From NCBI GenBank assembly GCA_003963405.1, contig RXIY01000008.1, forward strand, positions 1 to 53,285: 53,285 nucleotides of DNA. The letters are read 5' to 3'. Source of the stretch: Hyphomicrobiales bacterium (GTDB lineage Bacteria; Pseudomonadota; Alphaproteobacteria; Rhizobiales; Beijerinckiaceae). Shown piece after piece: positions 37,475-47,381 of this stretch. The translations under genes were made by a program, and so were the position numbers. The first letter of the stretch is position 1; the number at the start of each line of letters is the position of its first letter. Under the pieces are notes generated by a model, which saw only the letters and a list, made by a program, of their open reading frames with translations, did not search any database and was not told the origin of the DNA.

Positions 37475-38965
37475 ATGACCGAATCGACGCATCATCAACA
37501 CCTTCCCAGCCAGCTGGAGACGACCGACGATCTCGACGGCGACAGGCTGCGTGAATATTGCGGCGTGTTCGGCGTCTTCGATCTGCCGGACGCCGCCGCG
37601 ATCACCGCGCTCGGCCTGCATGCGCTTCAGCATCGCGGCCAGGAGGCCGCCGGCATCGTGAGCTTCGACTCCGGCCGCTTCCACGGCGAACGCCGGCTCG
37701 GCCTCGTCGGAGACCATTTCTCCAAGGAAAGCACGATCAAGCGCCTGCCCGGTTCGGCGGCGATCGGCCATGTGCGCTACGCCACGACCGGCGAGACCAT
37801 GCTGCGCAACGTCCAGCCGCTTTTCGCCGAGCTGAACACCGGCGGCTTCGCCGTCGCGCACAATGGCAATCTCACCAACGCCCAGGCGCTGCGCCGCGAT
37901 CTCATCAAGGAAGGCGCGATCTTCCAGTCCACCTCCGACACGGAGGTGATTCTTCATCTTGTGGCGAGGAGCCGCAAGACGCAGCTCATCGACCGGTTCA
38001 TCGAGGCGCTGCGCACCATCGAGGGCGCCTATTCGCTGGTCGCGCTGACGAACAAGAAGCTGATCGGCGCCCGCGATCCGCTCGGCATCCGCCCGCTCGT
38101 CATCGGCGAGCTCGACGGCAAATATATTCTCGCTTCGGAGACATGCGCCCTCGACATCATCGGCGCGCGCTTCGTCCGCGACGTGAGGAACGGCGAAATC
38201 GTCGTCATTTCGGATAGCGGAATCGAGAGCCTGGAGCCCTTCCCGCCGCAGGCGATGCGCCCCTGCATCTTCGAATATATCTACTTCGCCCGGCCCGACT
38301 CCGTCGTGCATGGCCGCCCGGTCTATGAGGTGCGCAAGGCCATGGGCCGCGAGCTCGCGCGCGAGAAGCCCATTGCCGCCGACGTGGTGGTGCCGGTGCC
38401 GGACTCCGGCGTGCCGGCGGCGCTCGGCTATTCCCAGCAATCGGGCATCCCCTTCGAACTCGGCATCATCCGCAACCATTATGTCGGCCGCACCTTCATC
38501 CAGCCGACGCAATCGGTGCGCGAGGTCGGCGTGCGCATGAAGCACAGCGCCAATCGTTGCGTCGTCGAAGGCAAGCGCGTCATCCTCATCGACGACTCCA
38601 TCGTGCGCGGCACCACCTCGGTCAAAATCGTGCAGATGATGCGCGACGCGGGCGCGACGGAGGTGCATTTCCTCATCTCGTCGCCGCCGATCACCCATCC
38701 GGATTATTACGGCATCGACACCCCGCAGAAGGACAAGCTCCTCGCCGCGACGCATACGCTCGAGGAAATGCGCGCCTATGTTGGCTGTGATTCGCTGGCG
38801 TTCCTCTCGGTTGACGGCATTTACCGCGCCATGGGCTATCCCGGCCGGGACAACGCCCGCCCGCAATTCACCGACCACTGCTTCACCGGGGATTATCCCA
38901 CCTCGCTGACTGACCTCGTGGAAGAGAACCGCGCGCAAGTCTCGCTGCTTGCAGAGGCAAGCTGA
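37475..38965 (+). CDS. purF: Amidophosphoribosyltransferase
   Basis: 496 residues. It makes phosphoribosylamine from PRPP and glutamine, the first committed step of purine synthesis. A 28-residue propeptide precedes the nucleophile Cys29 in REYCGVFGVFD. The glutaminase region includes GHVRYATTG. The C-terminal PRPP site is VILIDDSIVRGTT. The start at 37475 has GGGAGACG upstream; the frame is open earlier without homology. Confidence 0.96.
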   Translation: MTESTHHQHLPSQLETTDDLDGDRLREYCGVFGVFDLPDAAAITALGLHALQHRGQEAAGIVSFDSGRFHGERRLGLVGDHFSKESTIKRLPGSAAIGHVRYATTGETMLRNVQPLFAELNTGGFAVAHNGNLTNAQALRRDLIKEGAIFQSTSDTEVILHLVARSRKTQLIDRFIEALRTIEGAYSLVALTNKKLIGARDPLGIRPLVIGELDGKYILASETCALDIIGARFVRDVRNGEIVVISDSGIESLEPFPPQAMRPCIFEYIYFARPDSVVHGRPVYEVRKAMGRELAREKPIAADVVVPVPDSGVPAALGYSQQSGIPFELGIIRNHYVGRTFIQPTQSVREVGVRMKHSANRCVVEGKRVILIDDSIVRGTTSVKIVQMMRDAGATEVHFLISSPPITHPDYYGIDTPQKDKLLAATHTLEEMRAYVGCDSLAFLSVDGIYRAMGYPGRDNARPQFTDHCFTGDYPTSLTDLVEENRAQVSLLAEAS

Positions 38966-38997
38966 GAAAACGCGCCCGAGGGACGGAACGCTCGATA

Positions 38998-39729
38998 TTG
39001 TCTACATCCCGCATCGCCCTAGTCACCGGCGCGTCGCGCGGCATTGGCCGCGCCATCGCTCTCGAACTCGCGCGCAATGGCGTCCATGTCGTCGCGCTCG
39101 CGCGCACGCAGGGCGCGCTCGAGGAACTCGATGACGAGATTCGCGCGATGGGCGCGGAGGCGACCCTCGTTCCTTGCGACGTGACGGATTTCGACGCGCT
39201 CGACCGGCTCGGCGCGGCGCTGTTCCAAAGATGGGGGAAGCTCGACGTCTTCGTCGGCAACGCTGGCGTGCTCGGTCCCCTATCGCCGCTGGCGCATGTC
39301 GATGTGAAGGACTGGAACCGCGTCATGGCGGTCAATGTCACCGCCAACTGGCGCCTTATCCGCTCGCTCGATCCTCTGCTGCGCGCTTCGGGCGCCGGAC
39401 GGGTGGTTTTCGTGACGTCGAGCGCCGCCTACAAGGCGCAACCCTATTGGGGACCTTACGCCGTCTCGAAGGCGGCGTTGGAGGCCATGGCGCGCACCTA
39501 TGCGGCCGAGACAAGGGACACGGGCGTGACGGTCATGATCGCCAACCCTGGCCGGATGCGGACGCGCATGCGCGCGCAGGCCATGCCGGGCGAAAATCCG
39601 GCGACCGTGCCTGCCCCCGAGGATTTCGCAAAAAAATGCCTCCCGCTCCTTGCGGCCGAATGGGCCGAGAGCGGGAGGCTCTATGATTTTCCCACGGACC
39701 GGCTGATGGAATTTCACCGGCCGGCGTGA
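38998..39729 (+). CDS. Short-chain dehydrogenase/reductase
   Basis: 243 residues, classical SDR. Cofactor motif TGASRGIG at 10-17, NAG at 88-90, catalytic Ser141 or Ser142, Tyr154 and Lys158 (YAVSK). The substrate is unknown; enzymes in this position after purF are usual in Hyphomicrobiales and annotated only as SDR. It starts at a TTG, the only plausible start before the cofactor motif, with a weak ribosome site. It is 32 bases after purF, so is likely cotranscribed. Confidence 0.9.
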   Translation: MSTSRIALVTGASRGIGRAIALELARNGVHVVALARTQGALEELDDEIRAMGAEATLVPCDVTDFDALDRLGAALFQRWGKLDVFVGNAGVLGPLSPLAHVDVKDWNRVMAVNVTANWRLIRSLDPLLRASGAGRVVFVTSSAAYKAQPYWGPYAVSKAALEAMARTYAAETRDTGVTVMIANPGRMRTRMRAQAMPGENPATVPAPEDFAKKCLPLLAAEWAESGRLYDFPTDRLMEFHRPA

Positions 39730-39731
39730 GC

Positions 39732-39754
39732 GGCGCGGGGCCGCGCCCCGCGCC
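39732..39754. terminator. GC hairpin between SDR and DUF992 genes
   Basis: GGCGCGGGGC (39732-39741) pairs with 39745-39754 around three bases. There is no T-run. It lies between convergent stops and may stop transcription from both sides. Confidence 0.5.
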
Positions 39755-39761
39755 CGCGCCA

Positions 39762-40301
39762 TCAATGATGATGATGGCGGCGATGCTTCCGGACGACCGG
39801 CGCCGGGGGCGGCGGCGGCGGCACATAGGTCAGCGTCAGGCTTTCGACGCCCGCGTTCCAGCCGAGACCCGAGCCCGCTTCGATATTGAAAGGCTGCAGG
39901 GAGAAGGTGTTGTCGGAGCCGCCGACCAGCATCGCGCCGCCGCCGCCCACGCCGATCTTGGCCGACACATTCGGGCCCATGTAATTGCCGGCGAGCGCGC
40001 CGGGGCCAACCTGGCCCGTCGCCGCGACGACGCCCCACGCCAGTTCGCCCTGGCCGTTGATCGAAATGTTCGGGCCGACCTTGGTCAGCGTGCCGGTGTA
40101 GTGCGACGGCGTCGCGCCTTCCGCATCGTCCGAATAGGTGCAGTCAATCTGCTGGTTCTCGATGAGAACGCTCAGGCCGTTGCCGAGCAGGCGGCACTGA
40201 AGGGTGCCGACCCGGTCGCCAGCGGAAGCGGCGGCGGGAGCCATGAGCGCCAAAACGCAGGCGCCGCCCAAAATGTGACCCAGCTTGAAACGGGTGGACA
40301 T
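39762..40301 (-). CDS. DUF992 secreted protein with terminal His tract
   Basis: 179 residues. A signal peptide ends near AASAG. The mature part starts RVGTLQCRLLGNGLSVLIENQQIDCTYSDD, typical of DUF992, a beta-rich periplasmic family of Hyphomicrobiales of unknown function. The end is PPPPPPAPVVRKHRRHHHH, a Pro-rich stretch and four terminal histidines that could bind metal ions. The ATG at 40301 has GGAGGAG upstream. Confidence 0.9.
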   Translation of the reverse strand: MSTRFKLGHILGGACVLALMAPAAASAGDRVGTLQCRLLGNGLSVLIENQQIDCTYSDDAEGATPSHYTGTLTKVGPNISINGQGELAWGVVAATGQVGPGALAGNYMGPNVSAKIGVGGGGAMLVGGSDNTFSLQPFNIEAGSGLGWNAGVESLTLTYVPPPPPPAPVVRKHRRHHHH

Positions 40302-40594
40302 TGAAACTCCTCCTCTTTTTCCCTTCGGGCTCAAGGGCCCTTTTCGCGATCGCAGGTGAATCTGAAACTGCGACGCATGGGACGCCCTTATAGGACATCC
40401 AACGAGATCGCTACAGTGTTAGCCCGCGAAGAATGCGCTTGCCTTGCGCCCGCGCACGTCGCGGCGCGGCGGAACATCGAGAATCGCCAGCTTGCCCAAG
40501 CTCTTGCCGAGAGGCCGCCAATAACCGATCTTGTCGGAGCGTCCTTGGCGCGCCTTACAATGCGGCACTCGGACGCGGCGGGGAGAGGAGACTC

Positions 40595-41437
40595 ATGAGC
40601 GCGAAACTTCCTGTTTTGTATCAGGCGGGCCTCTCCGGCTCGGACCGAGAATCGCTCCGGGCCGCTGTGGCGGCGCTGGAGAGGCAGAGTTTCGCCAGCC
40701 GGATCGCGCGCCTCACAGGACGGCAGGTGGGGCTGTTCGGCCAGTCCCTGCCCCCGGAGCTCCATCAGGCGGCGCTGAACGCCGCGCAACGGGCGCTCTC
40801 GGTCGCCCTCAATGTCGCGCTGTCCAGTCTCGAAGGCGCGCCCAGGGGCGATACGACCCGCTTCCATCGCCGTCTTGCGGCCTTCGCCGGCGGCGTGGGC
40901 GGCGCCGTCGGGCTTGCCGGCCTGCCCATCGAACTGCCGCTGTCGACGACGATCATGCTGCGCTCGATCGCCGACATCGCCCGCAACGAGGGCGAGAACC
41001 TGCGCGAGCCTGAGACGGGTCTCGCCTGCCTCGAGGTCTTCGCGCTGGGCGGGCACGCGGGAGACAATGTGCTCGAGGGCGGCTATCTCGCCATTCGCGG
41101 CCTGCTCGCGAAATCCGTGAGCGACGCCGCGCGCTTCGTCGCCGCGCGCGGCATGGCGCAGGAGAGCGCGCCCGCGCTGGCGCGCTTCCTGAGCCAGCTT
41201 TCTTCGCGCTTCGGCATGGTCGTCTCGCAGAAAGCGGCGGCGCAGGCGGCTCCGGTTGTGGGCGCCTTGAGCGGCGCGGCGATCAATCTGGCCTTCACCG
41301 AGCATTTTCAGACGCTGGCGCGTGGGCATTTCACCATGCGCCGGCTGGAACGGGTCTATGATCCCGTGATGGTGCGCGCGGAATATGCCCGCATCGCCCG
41401 CGAGGAAGGCTATTGGGAGGCCCCGGCAGGGGCCTGA
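40595..41437 (+). CDS. EcsC-family protein
   Basis: 280 residues. The EcsC region spans about 60-260, with a glycine-rich hydrophobic stretch FAGGVGGAVGLAGLPIELPLSTTIMLRSIADIARNEGEN, characteristic of the family. EcsC was named from a Bacillus ABC-transporter operon; its role is unknown. GAGAGGAG precedes the ATG at 40595. Its TGA and the stop of the facing gene abut in a TGATCA palindrome, so the two genes are convergent with no spacer. Confidence 0.88.
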   Translation: MSAKLPVLYQAGLSGSDRESLRAAVAALERQSFASRIARLTGRQVGLFGQSLPPELHQAALNAAQRALSVALNVALSSLEGAPRGDTTRFHRRLAAFAGGVGGAVGLAGLPIELPLSTTIMLRSIADIARNEGENLREPETGLACLEVFALGGHAGDNVLEGGYLAIRGLLAKSVSDAARFVAARGMAQESAPALARFLSQLSSRFGMVVSQKAAAQAAPVVGALSGAAINLAFTEHFQTLARGHFTMRRLERVYDPVMVRAEYARIAREEGYWEAPAGA

Positions 41438-42658
41438 TCATCGCGTCGCGGCGGCCAGCAGGTCCGGAACCTGGCCCATCTCGCCGATCACCGCCTCGTT
41501 CTCTTCGAGCAGAACGACCTCGGAGGCGGCGAAACCGCGCTGGAATTCGCTGTCCTTCGCGATCGTGTCGTCGATCGGCTGGTTGAAATCCTCGGCGCGG
41601 TTCGCAAGGCGTCTCCAGCGCAGCGATTCTCCCGGCCGCGCGCCCTTCATGTAATGCCAATAGTCGATCTGCGCTCCGCAGGGGGCGTCCGCCAGATCGA
41701 TGAGCGCCTCGATGAGAAAGCTGCCGCCGACGGCGAAGAGCCGGGGCGGCTTATCGCAAGCGCGGGCGCTCCTGCCGGTGACGGCCGCCGAAGGATAACG
41801 CCAGTCCGACCACAGGAGATTGAGGAGCCTGAGCAGATCGATGTCGGCGCCCGCCGCCTCGTCGCGCTTCCGCCAGTCGAAATCGTAGGGGGGAAGCGCC
41901 GTGGCCTTGCCCTTGTTCAGCCGCTGCGTGAATGCGCGTGTCGCAATCGCCGCGCCAAGTACATTCCAATGCGTGCCGCCGGGCGGAAAGAGGTCGATCG
42001 CATAATCCGGCGCAGCCGCACGCGAGAGAGACGCCCCGTCGATATAGGCGACGCCGCGCGCATCGAGCGCCGCGAGATACGGCGCGAGCTTATCGGTCGA
42101 ACCGCGCGCCATAGCGGGGCAACTGATCTTCTCGGGAAGATAGCGGCTGTACAAAGGCGCTTTCGACGGCGAAATCAGATAGACGAACGCCTTCCCTTTC
42201 GCCCCGGCGGCGTCCTGTATGCCCCGAATCCGCGACGCCCAGGCGTCAACGGCGGCCGGATCGGGCGCAGCCCCGCGCGCGCAGAACTCGTCGATGTAGT
42301 ATTTTTCGAAGAGATGCCGCTCGCGCCCGACGACGATATCAGGCGCCCCCGAAACGCCGAGGACGGAAAAGAGAAACTGGTTTCTGATCCGCACCGCCAG
42401 GGGAAACACCGGCTGGAGTTGCCCAACGGACGATGAGACGGCCTTCTGCGTCTCGCCCGCCAGAAAGGCGCTGACGCTCCAGGGCGCCGGCTGCGGCGGG
42501 ACGACGCCCCATAGAGGCTGGGAGCTTCGAATGCGCAGCTTCGGCCAGTCGGTCGAGACGGCGAGATTCCAGGCGTTGACCAGCAGCAGCGCGAAGAGAA
42601 AACCTGCACAGCCGAGAATCGGCAGGCGTTGGACAAAGAGAAGGCGGGCGCGCGTCAT
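41438..42658 (-). CDS. AlgJ/AlgX-like SGNH-hydrolase-fold protein
   Basis: 406 residues. One N-terminal membrane helix (about 13-33) leads to a periplasmic domain. The domain resembles AlgJ/AlgX/DltD-like SGNH acetyl-handling proteins: GRERHLFEKYYIDEFC, PSKAPLYSRYLPE, and GTHWN at 228-232, the usual place of the Asp/His pair region. A serine in FAVGGSFLIEAL is a candidate nucleophile. In the alginate system such proteins receive acetyl from an MBOAT partner and transfer it to the polymer. The MBOAT gene lies immediately upstream on the same strand (three-base gap). No polysaccharide polymerase is nearby, so the acceptor is unknown. Confidence 0.82.
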   Translation of the reverse strand: MTRARLLFVQRLPILGCAGFLFALLLVNAWNLAVSTDWPKLRIRSSQPLWGVVPPQPAPWSVSAFLAGETQKAVSSSVGQLQPVFPLAVRIRNQFLFSVLGVSGAPDIVVGRERHLFEKYYIDEFCARGAAPDPAAVDAWASRIRGIQDAAGAKGKAFVYLISPSKAPLYSRYLPEKISCPAMARGSTDKLAPYLAALDARGVAYIDGASLSRAAAPDYAIDLFPPGGTHWNVLGAAIATRAFTQRLNKGKATALPPYDFDWRKRDEAAGADIDLLRLLNLLWSDWRYPSAAVTGRSARACDKPPRLFAVGGSFLIEALIDLADAPCGAQIDYWHYMKGARPGESLRWRRLANRAEDFNQPIDDTIAKDSEFQRGFAASEVVLLEENEAVIGEMGQVPDLLAAATR

Positions 42659-42661
42659 GGC

Positions 42662-44179
42662 CTAGAACCGGAAGTAGATGAAGGGCTTGAAGGGCTCGGC
42701 CAGCCCCTTGGCCAGCGCCGCCAGAAAGAGCAGCGCCAGCGCGCTGTTGGCGAGGAAGGCGTGGCGACGCGCGAGCGCCAGCCAGTCGATCCCCTTCTCC
42801 ACGCCGAGGCGCTGCAAGATGCAGACGCCGCCCGCGACGAACGCCATCGCGACGACTTGCGGAGGGGCCACGACGGCCGCGTCGCCCGCGGCCCAGGGGC
42901 GCATCATGACGGACAGGAAAGCGCTCGCCTGCGCCATCGACGCGGCGCGAAACACCGCCCACCCGACCATGACGACGAGCAGGGTCACGATATTTGCGAG
43001 CCAGTCCGGCAGTCGCTTCAGTCGGTCGAGCAGGAACAGCCGGTCGAGAACGAGAAAGGCGCCGTTGTAAACGCCCCAGAAGACAAAGGGCCAGGCGGCC
43101 CCATGCCAGACGCCCGACGCGAGAAAGCAGATCCACAGATTGAGATAGGTGCGAACTTCGCCCTTCCGGTTTCCGCCCAGCGGAAAATAGAGATACTCGC
43201 GAATCCAGCCCGTGAGCGACATGTGCCAGCGCCGCCAGAAATCGGTGACGCTGGTGGCGATGTAGGGCATGTTGAAATTCTCGAGCAGGCGGAAGCCGAA
43301 CATGCGCGCGAGTCCGATCGCCATGTCCGAATAGCTCGAAAAATCGAAATAGATTTGCAGCGTGAAGAAAGCGACGCCCATCCAGGCGCCGGCGAAGCCG
43401 AGAGACGCCGCGTCGCGGGCGAAGAGGGCGTCCGCGCCGCTCGCCATCACATCGGCGATCAGGACCTTTTTGACGACCCCTAGCATGAAGCGCGAAAAGC
43501 CGTTGACGAAATCGTCCATGCCAGCGCGCGGACAGGCTTCGAACTGCCCCACGATGTCGTGATATTTGATGATCGGCCCGGCGAGCAGCTTGGGGAAGAA
43601 GAAGACGTAAAGCGCATAAAGCAGCGGCCCCCGCGCCGGCGCCGTCACGCCGCGATAGACGTCCACGAGATAAGTGATCTTCTCGAAGACGATGAAACTG
43701 ACGCCGATGGGCAGAGCAATCGCCGGAATGTTGAGCCCTGGCAGGGTCAGCGCGCGCAACAGCGCGTCGAGGTTGAGCGCGAGAAAACCCGTGTATTTGT
43801 AGTAGACGAGAATGGCCACATTGGCCGCGACGCCAAAGGCGAGCCAGCGCCGGGCCGCCTCCTGCGCGCCCTTTTCCCCGCTCGCCGCGTCGTGAACGGC
43901 CAGATCGCCCGCGCCGCGCGCCTGCGCGGCGACAAATCCTGCGGCGGGTTGCGGCGCGGCGCGGGCCTTGAGCATAGAGATCCGACGCGCCACGTAGAGA
44001 TCCATCGCGACCGAGGCGAAGACTACGAAAATAAAAGCCGGCTCCCGCCAGCTGTAGAAGATGATGCTGGCGACGAGCAGCAGTAGCGCGCGCATATGGG
44101 GCCGCGCGCCAAGCAGGACGTAGGCGAGATAAACCGCCGGTCCAAATATGAACAGGAACAGCGGTTCGTAGAACAGCAT
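42662..44179 (-). CDS. MBOAT-family O-acyltransferase (AlgI-like)
   Basis: 505 residues with about 11 membrane segments. The AlgI-type signatures are [39 protein letters not shown] (His319) and the catalytic His359 in SGVWHGAAW. These proteins move acetyl groups across the inner membrane for O-acetylation of exopolysaccharide or peptidoglycan. It forms a two-gene unit with the AlgJ-like gene. The start [10 protein letters not shown] is typical. Residues about 70-112 are a long Ala-rich, polar insertion compared with AlgI. Confidence 0.92.
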   Translation of the reverse strand: MLFYEPLFLFIFGPAVYLAYVLLGARPHMRALLLLVASIIFYSWREPAFIFVVFASVAMDLYVARRISMLKARAAPQPAAGFVAAQARGAGDLAVHDAASGEKGAQEAARRWLAFGVAANVAILVYYKYTGFLALNLDALLRALTLPGLNIPAIALPIGVSFIVFEKITYLVDVYRGVTAPARGPLLYALYVFFFPKLLAGPIIKYHDIVGQFEACPRAGMDDFVNGFSRFMLGVVKKVLIADVMASGADALFARDAASLGFAGAWMGVAFFTLQIYFDFSSYSDMAIGLARMFGFRLLENFNMPYIATSVTDFWRRWHMSLTGWIREYLYFPLGGNRKGEVRTYLNLWICFLASGVWHGAAWPFVFWGVYNGAFLVLDRLFLLDRLKRLPDWLANIVTLLVVMVGWAVFRAASMAQASAFLSVMMRPWAAGDAAVVAPPQVVAMAFVAGGVCILQRLGVEKGIDWLALARRHAFLANSALALLFLAALAKGLAEPFKPFIYFRF

Positions 44180-44322
44180 TCAGGACTCTGAGGTTGCGTC
44201 GGGGCAAGCCGCCGGCGGACGTCCGGCTTCTACCAAATGCCGGCACGGAGCGGAACCCTGAGCCTCATCGAACCGGCGCGCCGTCTTGCGCACAGGCTTT
44301 CCAGCCCCTATCACCCTGCCCC

Positions 44323-45585
44323 ATGGCCGACGATTTCTCCCCCAAATCCGACTTTTTGCGCGTGCTCATGCAGCGCGGCTTCGTTCACCAGTGTTCGGAC
44401 TTCGCCGGGCTCGACGAAAAGGCCGCCGCCGGCGGGCTCGCCGCCTATATCGGCTTCGACTGCACGGCCCCCTCGCTGCATGTCGGCTCGCTGCTGCCGA
44501 TCATGATGCTGGCCTGGCTTCAGCGGACGGGCGGCCGGCCGCTGCCGCTCATGGGTGGCGGCACCACCCGCGTCGGCGATCCTTCCGGCAAGGACGAGAG
44601 CCGCAAGCTGCTGACGGTCGAGCAGATCGACTCGAACAAGGCCTCGATCCGCCGCGTCTTCGAGCGGTTTCTGACCTTCGGCGACGGCCCCGCCGACGCG
44701 CTGATGCTCGACAACGCCGAATGGCTCGCGGGGCTGAATTACATCGAGTTCCTGCGCGACGTGGGCCGGCATTTCTCGGTCAACCGCATGCTCACCATGG
44801 ACTCCGTAAAGCTGAGACTCGAGCGCGAGCACGAGCTCTCCTTCATCGAGTTCAATTACATGTGCTTGCAGGCCTACGACTTCGTCGAGGTCAACCGCCG
44901 CCACGGCGCGCTGCTGCAAATGGGCGGCTCCGACCAGTGGGGCAATATCGTCACCGGTCTCGACCTCGGGCGGCGCATGGGAACGCCGCAGCTCTACGCC
45001 CTGACCTCGCCGCTCCTCACCACCGCGTCGGGCGCCAAAATGGGCAAGACGGCGGCGGGCGCGGTCTGGCTCAACGCCGAGATGCTGTCGCCCTATGATT
45101 ACTGGCAATATTGGCGCAACACCGAGGACGCCGACGTCGCCCGCTTCCTGAAGCTCTTCACCTTTCTCCCGATGGAGGAGATCGCGCGGCTTACGGCGCT
45201 TCAGGGCGCGGAAATCAACGAGGCGAAGAAGACCCTCGCCACCGAGGCGACGGCGCTGGTTCATGGCCGCGACGCGGCCGAACAGGCTGCCGAGACGGCG
45301 CGGGCGACCTTCGAGGAGGGCGCCCTGGCGCTGTCCTTGCCAAAGGTCGCCATTTCCGCCGAGGAGATCGCCGCCGGCCTCGGCGTGCTGTCGGCCTTCG
45401 TCAAGGCGGGGCTCGTCGCCTCGACGGGCGAAGCGCGCCGCCAGATCAAGGGCGGCGGCCTGCGCGTCAACGACGCCGTGGTGACGGACGAGCGCGGGAC
45501 TCTCTCCGAAAAGGACTTCGAGAAGGACGGCGTCGCGAAACTTTCCCTCGGCAAGAAGAAGCACGTCCTGCTGGAGCGCTGTTAA
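44323..45585 (+). CDS. tyrS: Tyrosyl-tRNA synthetase
   Basis: 420 residues, full length, class I. HIGH-type motif HVGS at 53-56, KMSKS-type motif KMGKT at 239-243, tyrosine-binding GGSDQWGN, and a C-terminal S4 RNA-binding domain ([13 protein letters not shown]). The start at 44323 begins at MADDFSPKS. It is divergent from the MBOAT gene, with 143 bases between the starts. Its last four bases overlap the 3' end of the convergent unknown gene. Confidence 0.96.
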   Translation: MADDFSPKSDFLRVLMQRGFVHQCSDFAGLDEKAAAGGLAAYIGFDCTAPSLHVGSLLPIMMLAWLQRTGGRPLPLMGGGTTRVGDPSGKDESRKLLTVEQIDSNKASIRRVFERFLTFGDGPADALMLDNAEWLAGLNYIEFLRDVGRHFSVNRMLTMDSVKLRLEREHELSFIEFNYMCLQAYDFVEVNRRHGALLQMGGSDQWGNIVTGLDLGRRMGTPQLYALTSPLLTTASGAKMGKTAAGAVWLNAEMLSPYDYWQYWRNTEDADVARFLKLFTFLPMEEIARLTALQGAEINEAKKTLATEATALVHGRDAAEQAAETARATFEEGALALSLPKVAISAEEIAAGLGVLSAFVKAGLVASTGEARRQIKGGGLRVNDAVVTDERGTLSEKDFEKDGVAKLSLGKKKHVLLERC

Positions 45586-47279
45586 GACGCCTTCGCCGGC
45601 GTGGCTCCGACGCCGTCAAGATGCACCCGCCGCGCCTCCAGCGCCGGGCCGGACTCCCACTGCCAATACCGGCGCGACACGCCCGAGGGATCGCGTGGGC
45701 GGCCCTCCGCCTCGCGCTCGTGCTGCCACGCCATGTCATAGGGGGCCGCCGATTCCGCCGCGAAATAGGCGGGCTTCTTGCCGTGATGGGCGGGGCCGGC
45801 GGCGTGAATCGTGCAGGTCGGACGCACCGGATCGAGATGGTTCAGGACCACCGGCTCGTCCTGAACGCGGACCTCGGTCACCTGCTGGATGAACCAATAT
45901 TCCGCCGTATCCGCCGGCGCGCCATTTCGGCGCCTGCGGCTGGCGATCCGCGCCGCGACCAGCGGGAACTGTCTTTCGACCCGGTCATGGGAGACGACTC
46001 GCGTCGGCCCATAAAGCGTCGTCGCCGAGCGCGTGGTGTGATCGTCGTAAATCAGCAAGGCGGAGTGCGGATTGGACCAGAGCTTCGCCGCATGCCCATG
46101 CACGGCGTTGCCGGTAAAATAGGGGATGAGCACAAAGGTCCGCCTGCCCTTCTGAGCCACGAAGCCGGCGAGGCCAATGTCGCCGTTGCGCGGCGAAACG
46201 CCCGGCAGGCCAGACGCCGAAACCGTCGCCTGGAAGATTTCGAATTGCGCCCCGACCAGCAGGTCGAGCGGCAGGCTCGGCGACCAGGCGTGCGGCCAGG
46301 CGGCGCGCGCGGGCGCCGGCGCGGCCGGGCGCTTGACGAAGAGATTTTGCGAACACTGCGTAAAGGCTTCCTCGACGCCGCCGACGAGAAAGCGGAGCTC
46401 GGCGTTCATTCGGTCCGCGGCCCGGCGCCAGGGTTCGAGTTCGTCCGCCGCCAGCGCATAGTCATGGAGGAGCTCGTCGGGCGTGAGCGCCTCGACGCCA
46501 AAGAGCGTGACATGCAGCCCCATCGCGTCCGGGTCGTAAGGGTGGAGCGCGAGAATGGCGAGTTTGCCGCTCTCCAGCGCCGCCTGCGCCACCTCGAGCG
46601 AAGCGCCGAGTGCGCCGCGCCGCCGGGCGCGAACGCGGCTTTCGGCGCTGCGCATCGCCTCCCCGGCCATCAGGCGCCGGTAAGAGGCAGGCGCCGGGCC
46701 GCGCCCGGAAAGCCAGCGTTCGAGCCGCGCCTGTTCGCCAGCCTGACCAAGCTTCGGCAGGAAGAGCGGCGTCGCGACCGTCTGGTGGTCCAGAACGAGG
46801 ATTGGCCCCGCGCCGTGGATTGATTCCGACGCCGCCATGACCACCTCGCGCCGCCGCCCCCACAAGCCTCCGCGTGGCCTGGGCCCGGCGCCGAGAATGG
46901 CGAGCGTCGCCGTCTGGGCGAAAACGCCCATGGTCGGGTTGAGATATTGGCGATACTGGCGGCGATAGAAATTGTCCGCCCCTTTGGCGACCACGGCCGT
47001 CTTTTCGCGATCCGCCCCGGCGAGCTGCGCGCCGATCGCATATTGCAGGACATGCTCGGCCGCCGGGCCCGGCGCCTCCGGGCGGCGCAGCCATTTTTCC
47101 GCGAGGCGCTCACGCAGGGCCGGCGGCGCGGCGCAGGCGAGGCGATGGAGCAGCGTATAGGCGCGGGAGATTTTGTAGGGGTCGGACGGACTCGCCCGCA
47201 AGACCTCCAGAGAGCCGCCCGGAGCTCGGACGAGACGGGAAACCGCATCGACCCCAGCATGATAAACAGTAAAGTTCAT
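45582..47279 (-). CDS. Large uncharacterised protein
   Basis: 565 residues, not recognised. There is no signal peptide or membrane helix. The N-terminal half is helical ([28 protein letters not shown]). The middle part holds alternating strands and helices ([25 protein letters not shown]). The C-terminal half holds [40 protein letters not shown], which looks like the FMN-binding split-barrel of pyridoxamine-5'-phosphate-oxidase-like proteins. That resemblance is only by eye. The ATG at 47279 has no clear ribosome site. It follows a weak terminator for the AsmA-like gene. Confidence 0.6.
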   Translation of the reverse strand: MNFTVYHAGVDAVSRLVRAPGGSLEVLRASPSDPYKISRAYTLLHRLACAAPPALRERLAEKWLRRPEAPGPAAEHVLQYAIGAQLAGADREKTAVVAKGADNFYRRQYRQYLNPTMGVFAQTATLAILGAGPRPRGGLWGRRREVVMAASESIHGAGPILVLDHQTVATPLFLPKLGQAGEQARLERWLSGRGPAPASYRRLMAGEAMRSAESRVRARRRGALGASLEVAQAALESGKLAILALHPYDPDAMGLHVTLFGVEALTPDELLHDYALAADELEPWRRAADRMNAELRFLVGGVEEAFTQCSQNLFVKRPAAPAPARAAWPHAWSPSLPLDLLVGAQFEIFQATVSASGLPGVSPRNGDIGLAGFVAQKGRRTFVLIPYFTGNAVHGHAAKLWSNPHSALLIYDDHTTRSATTLYGPTRVVSHDRVERQFPLVAARIASRRRRNGAPADTAEYWFIQQVTEVRVQDEPVVLNHLDPVRPTCTIHAAGPAHHGKKPAYFAAESAAPYDMAWQHEREAEGRPRDPSGVSRRYWQWESGPALEARRVHLDGVGATPAKAS

Positions 47280-47344
47280 GATCTATATCTTGGCGGTGAA
47301 TAATTCTGATCAACACCGAAAAGGAAATCATAGAGTCCACAGAA

Positions 47345-47369
47345 ATAAAAGCGGAGCCGTTACAACGGC
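47345..47369 (-). terminator. Probable terminator after the AsmA-like gene
   Basis: GCCGTT (47356-47361) and AACGGC (47364-47369) form a palindrome; read on the minus strand, TTTTATTT follows within about five bases. The stem is short, so efficiency is uncertain. Confidence 0.5.
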
Positions 47370-47381
47370 GTTGCCAGAGCT

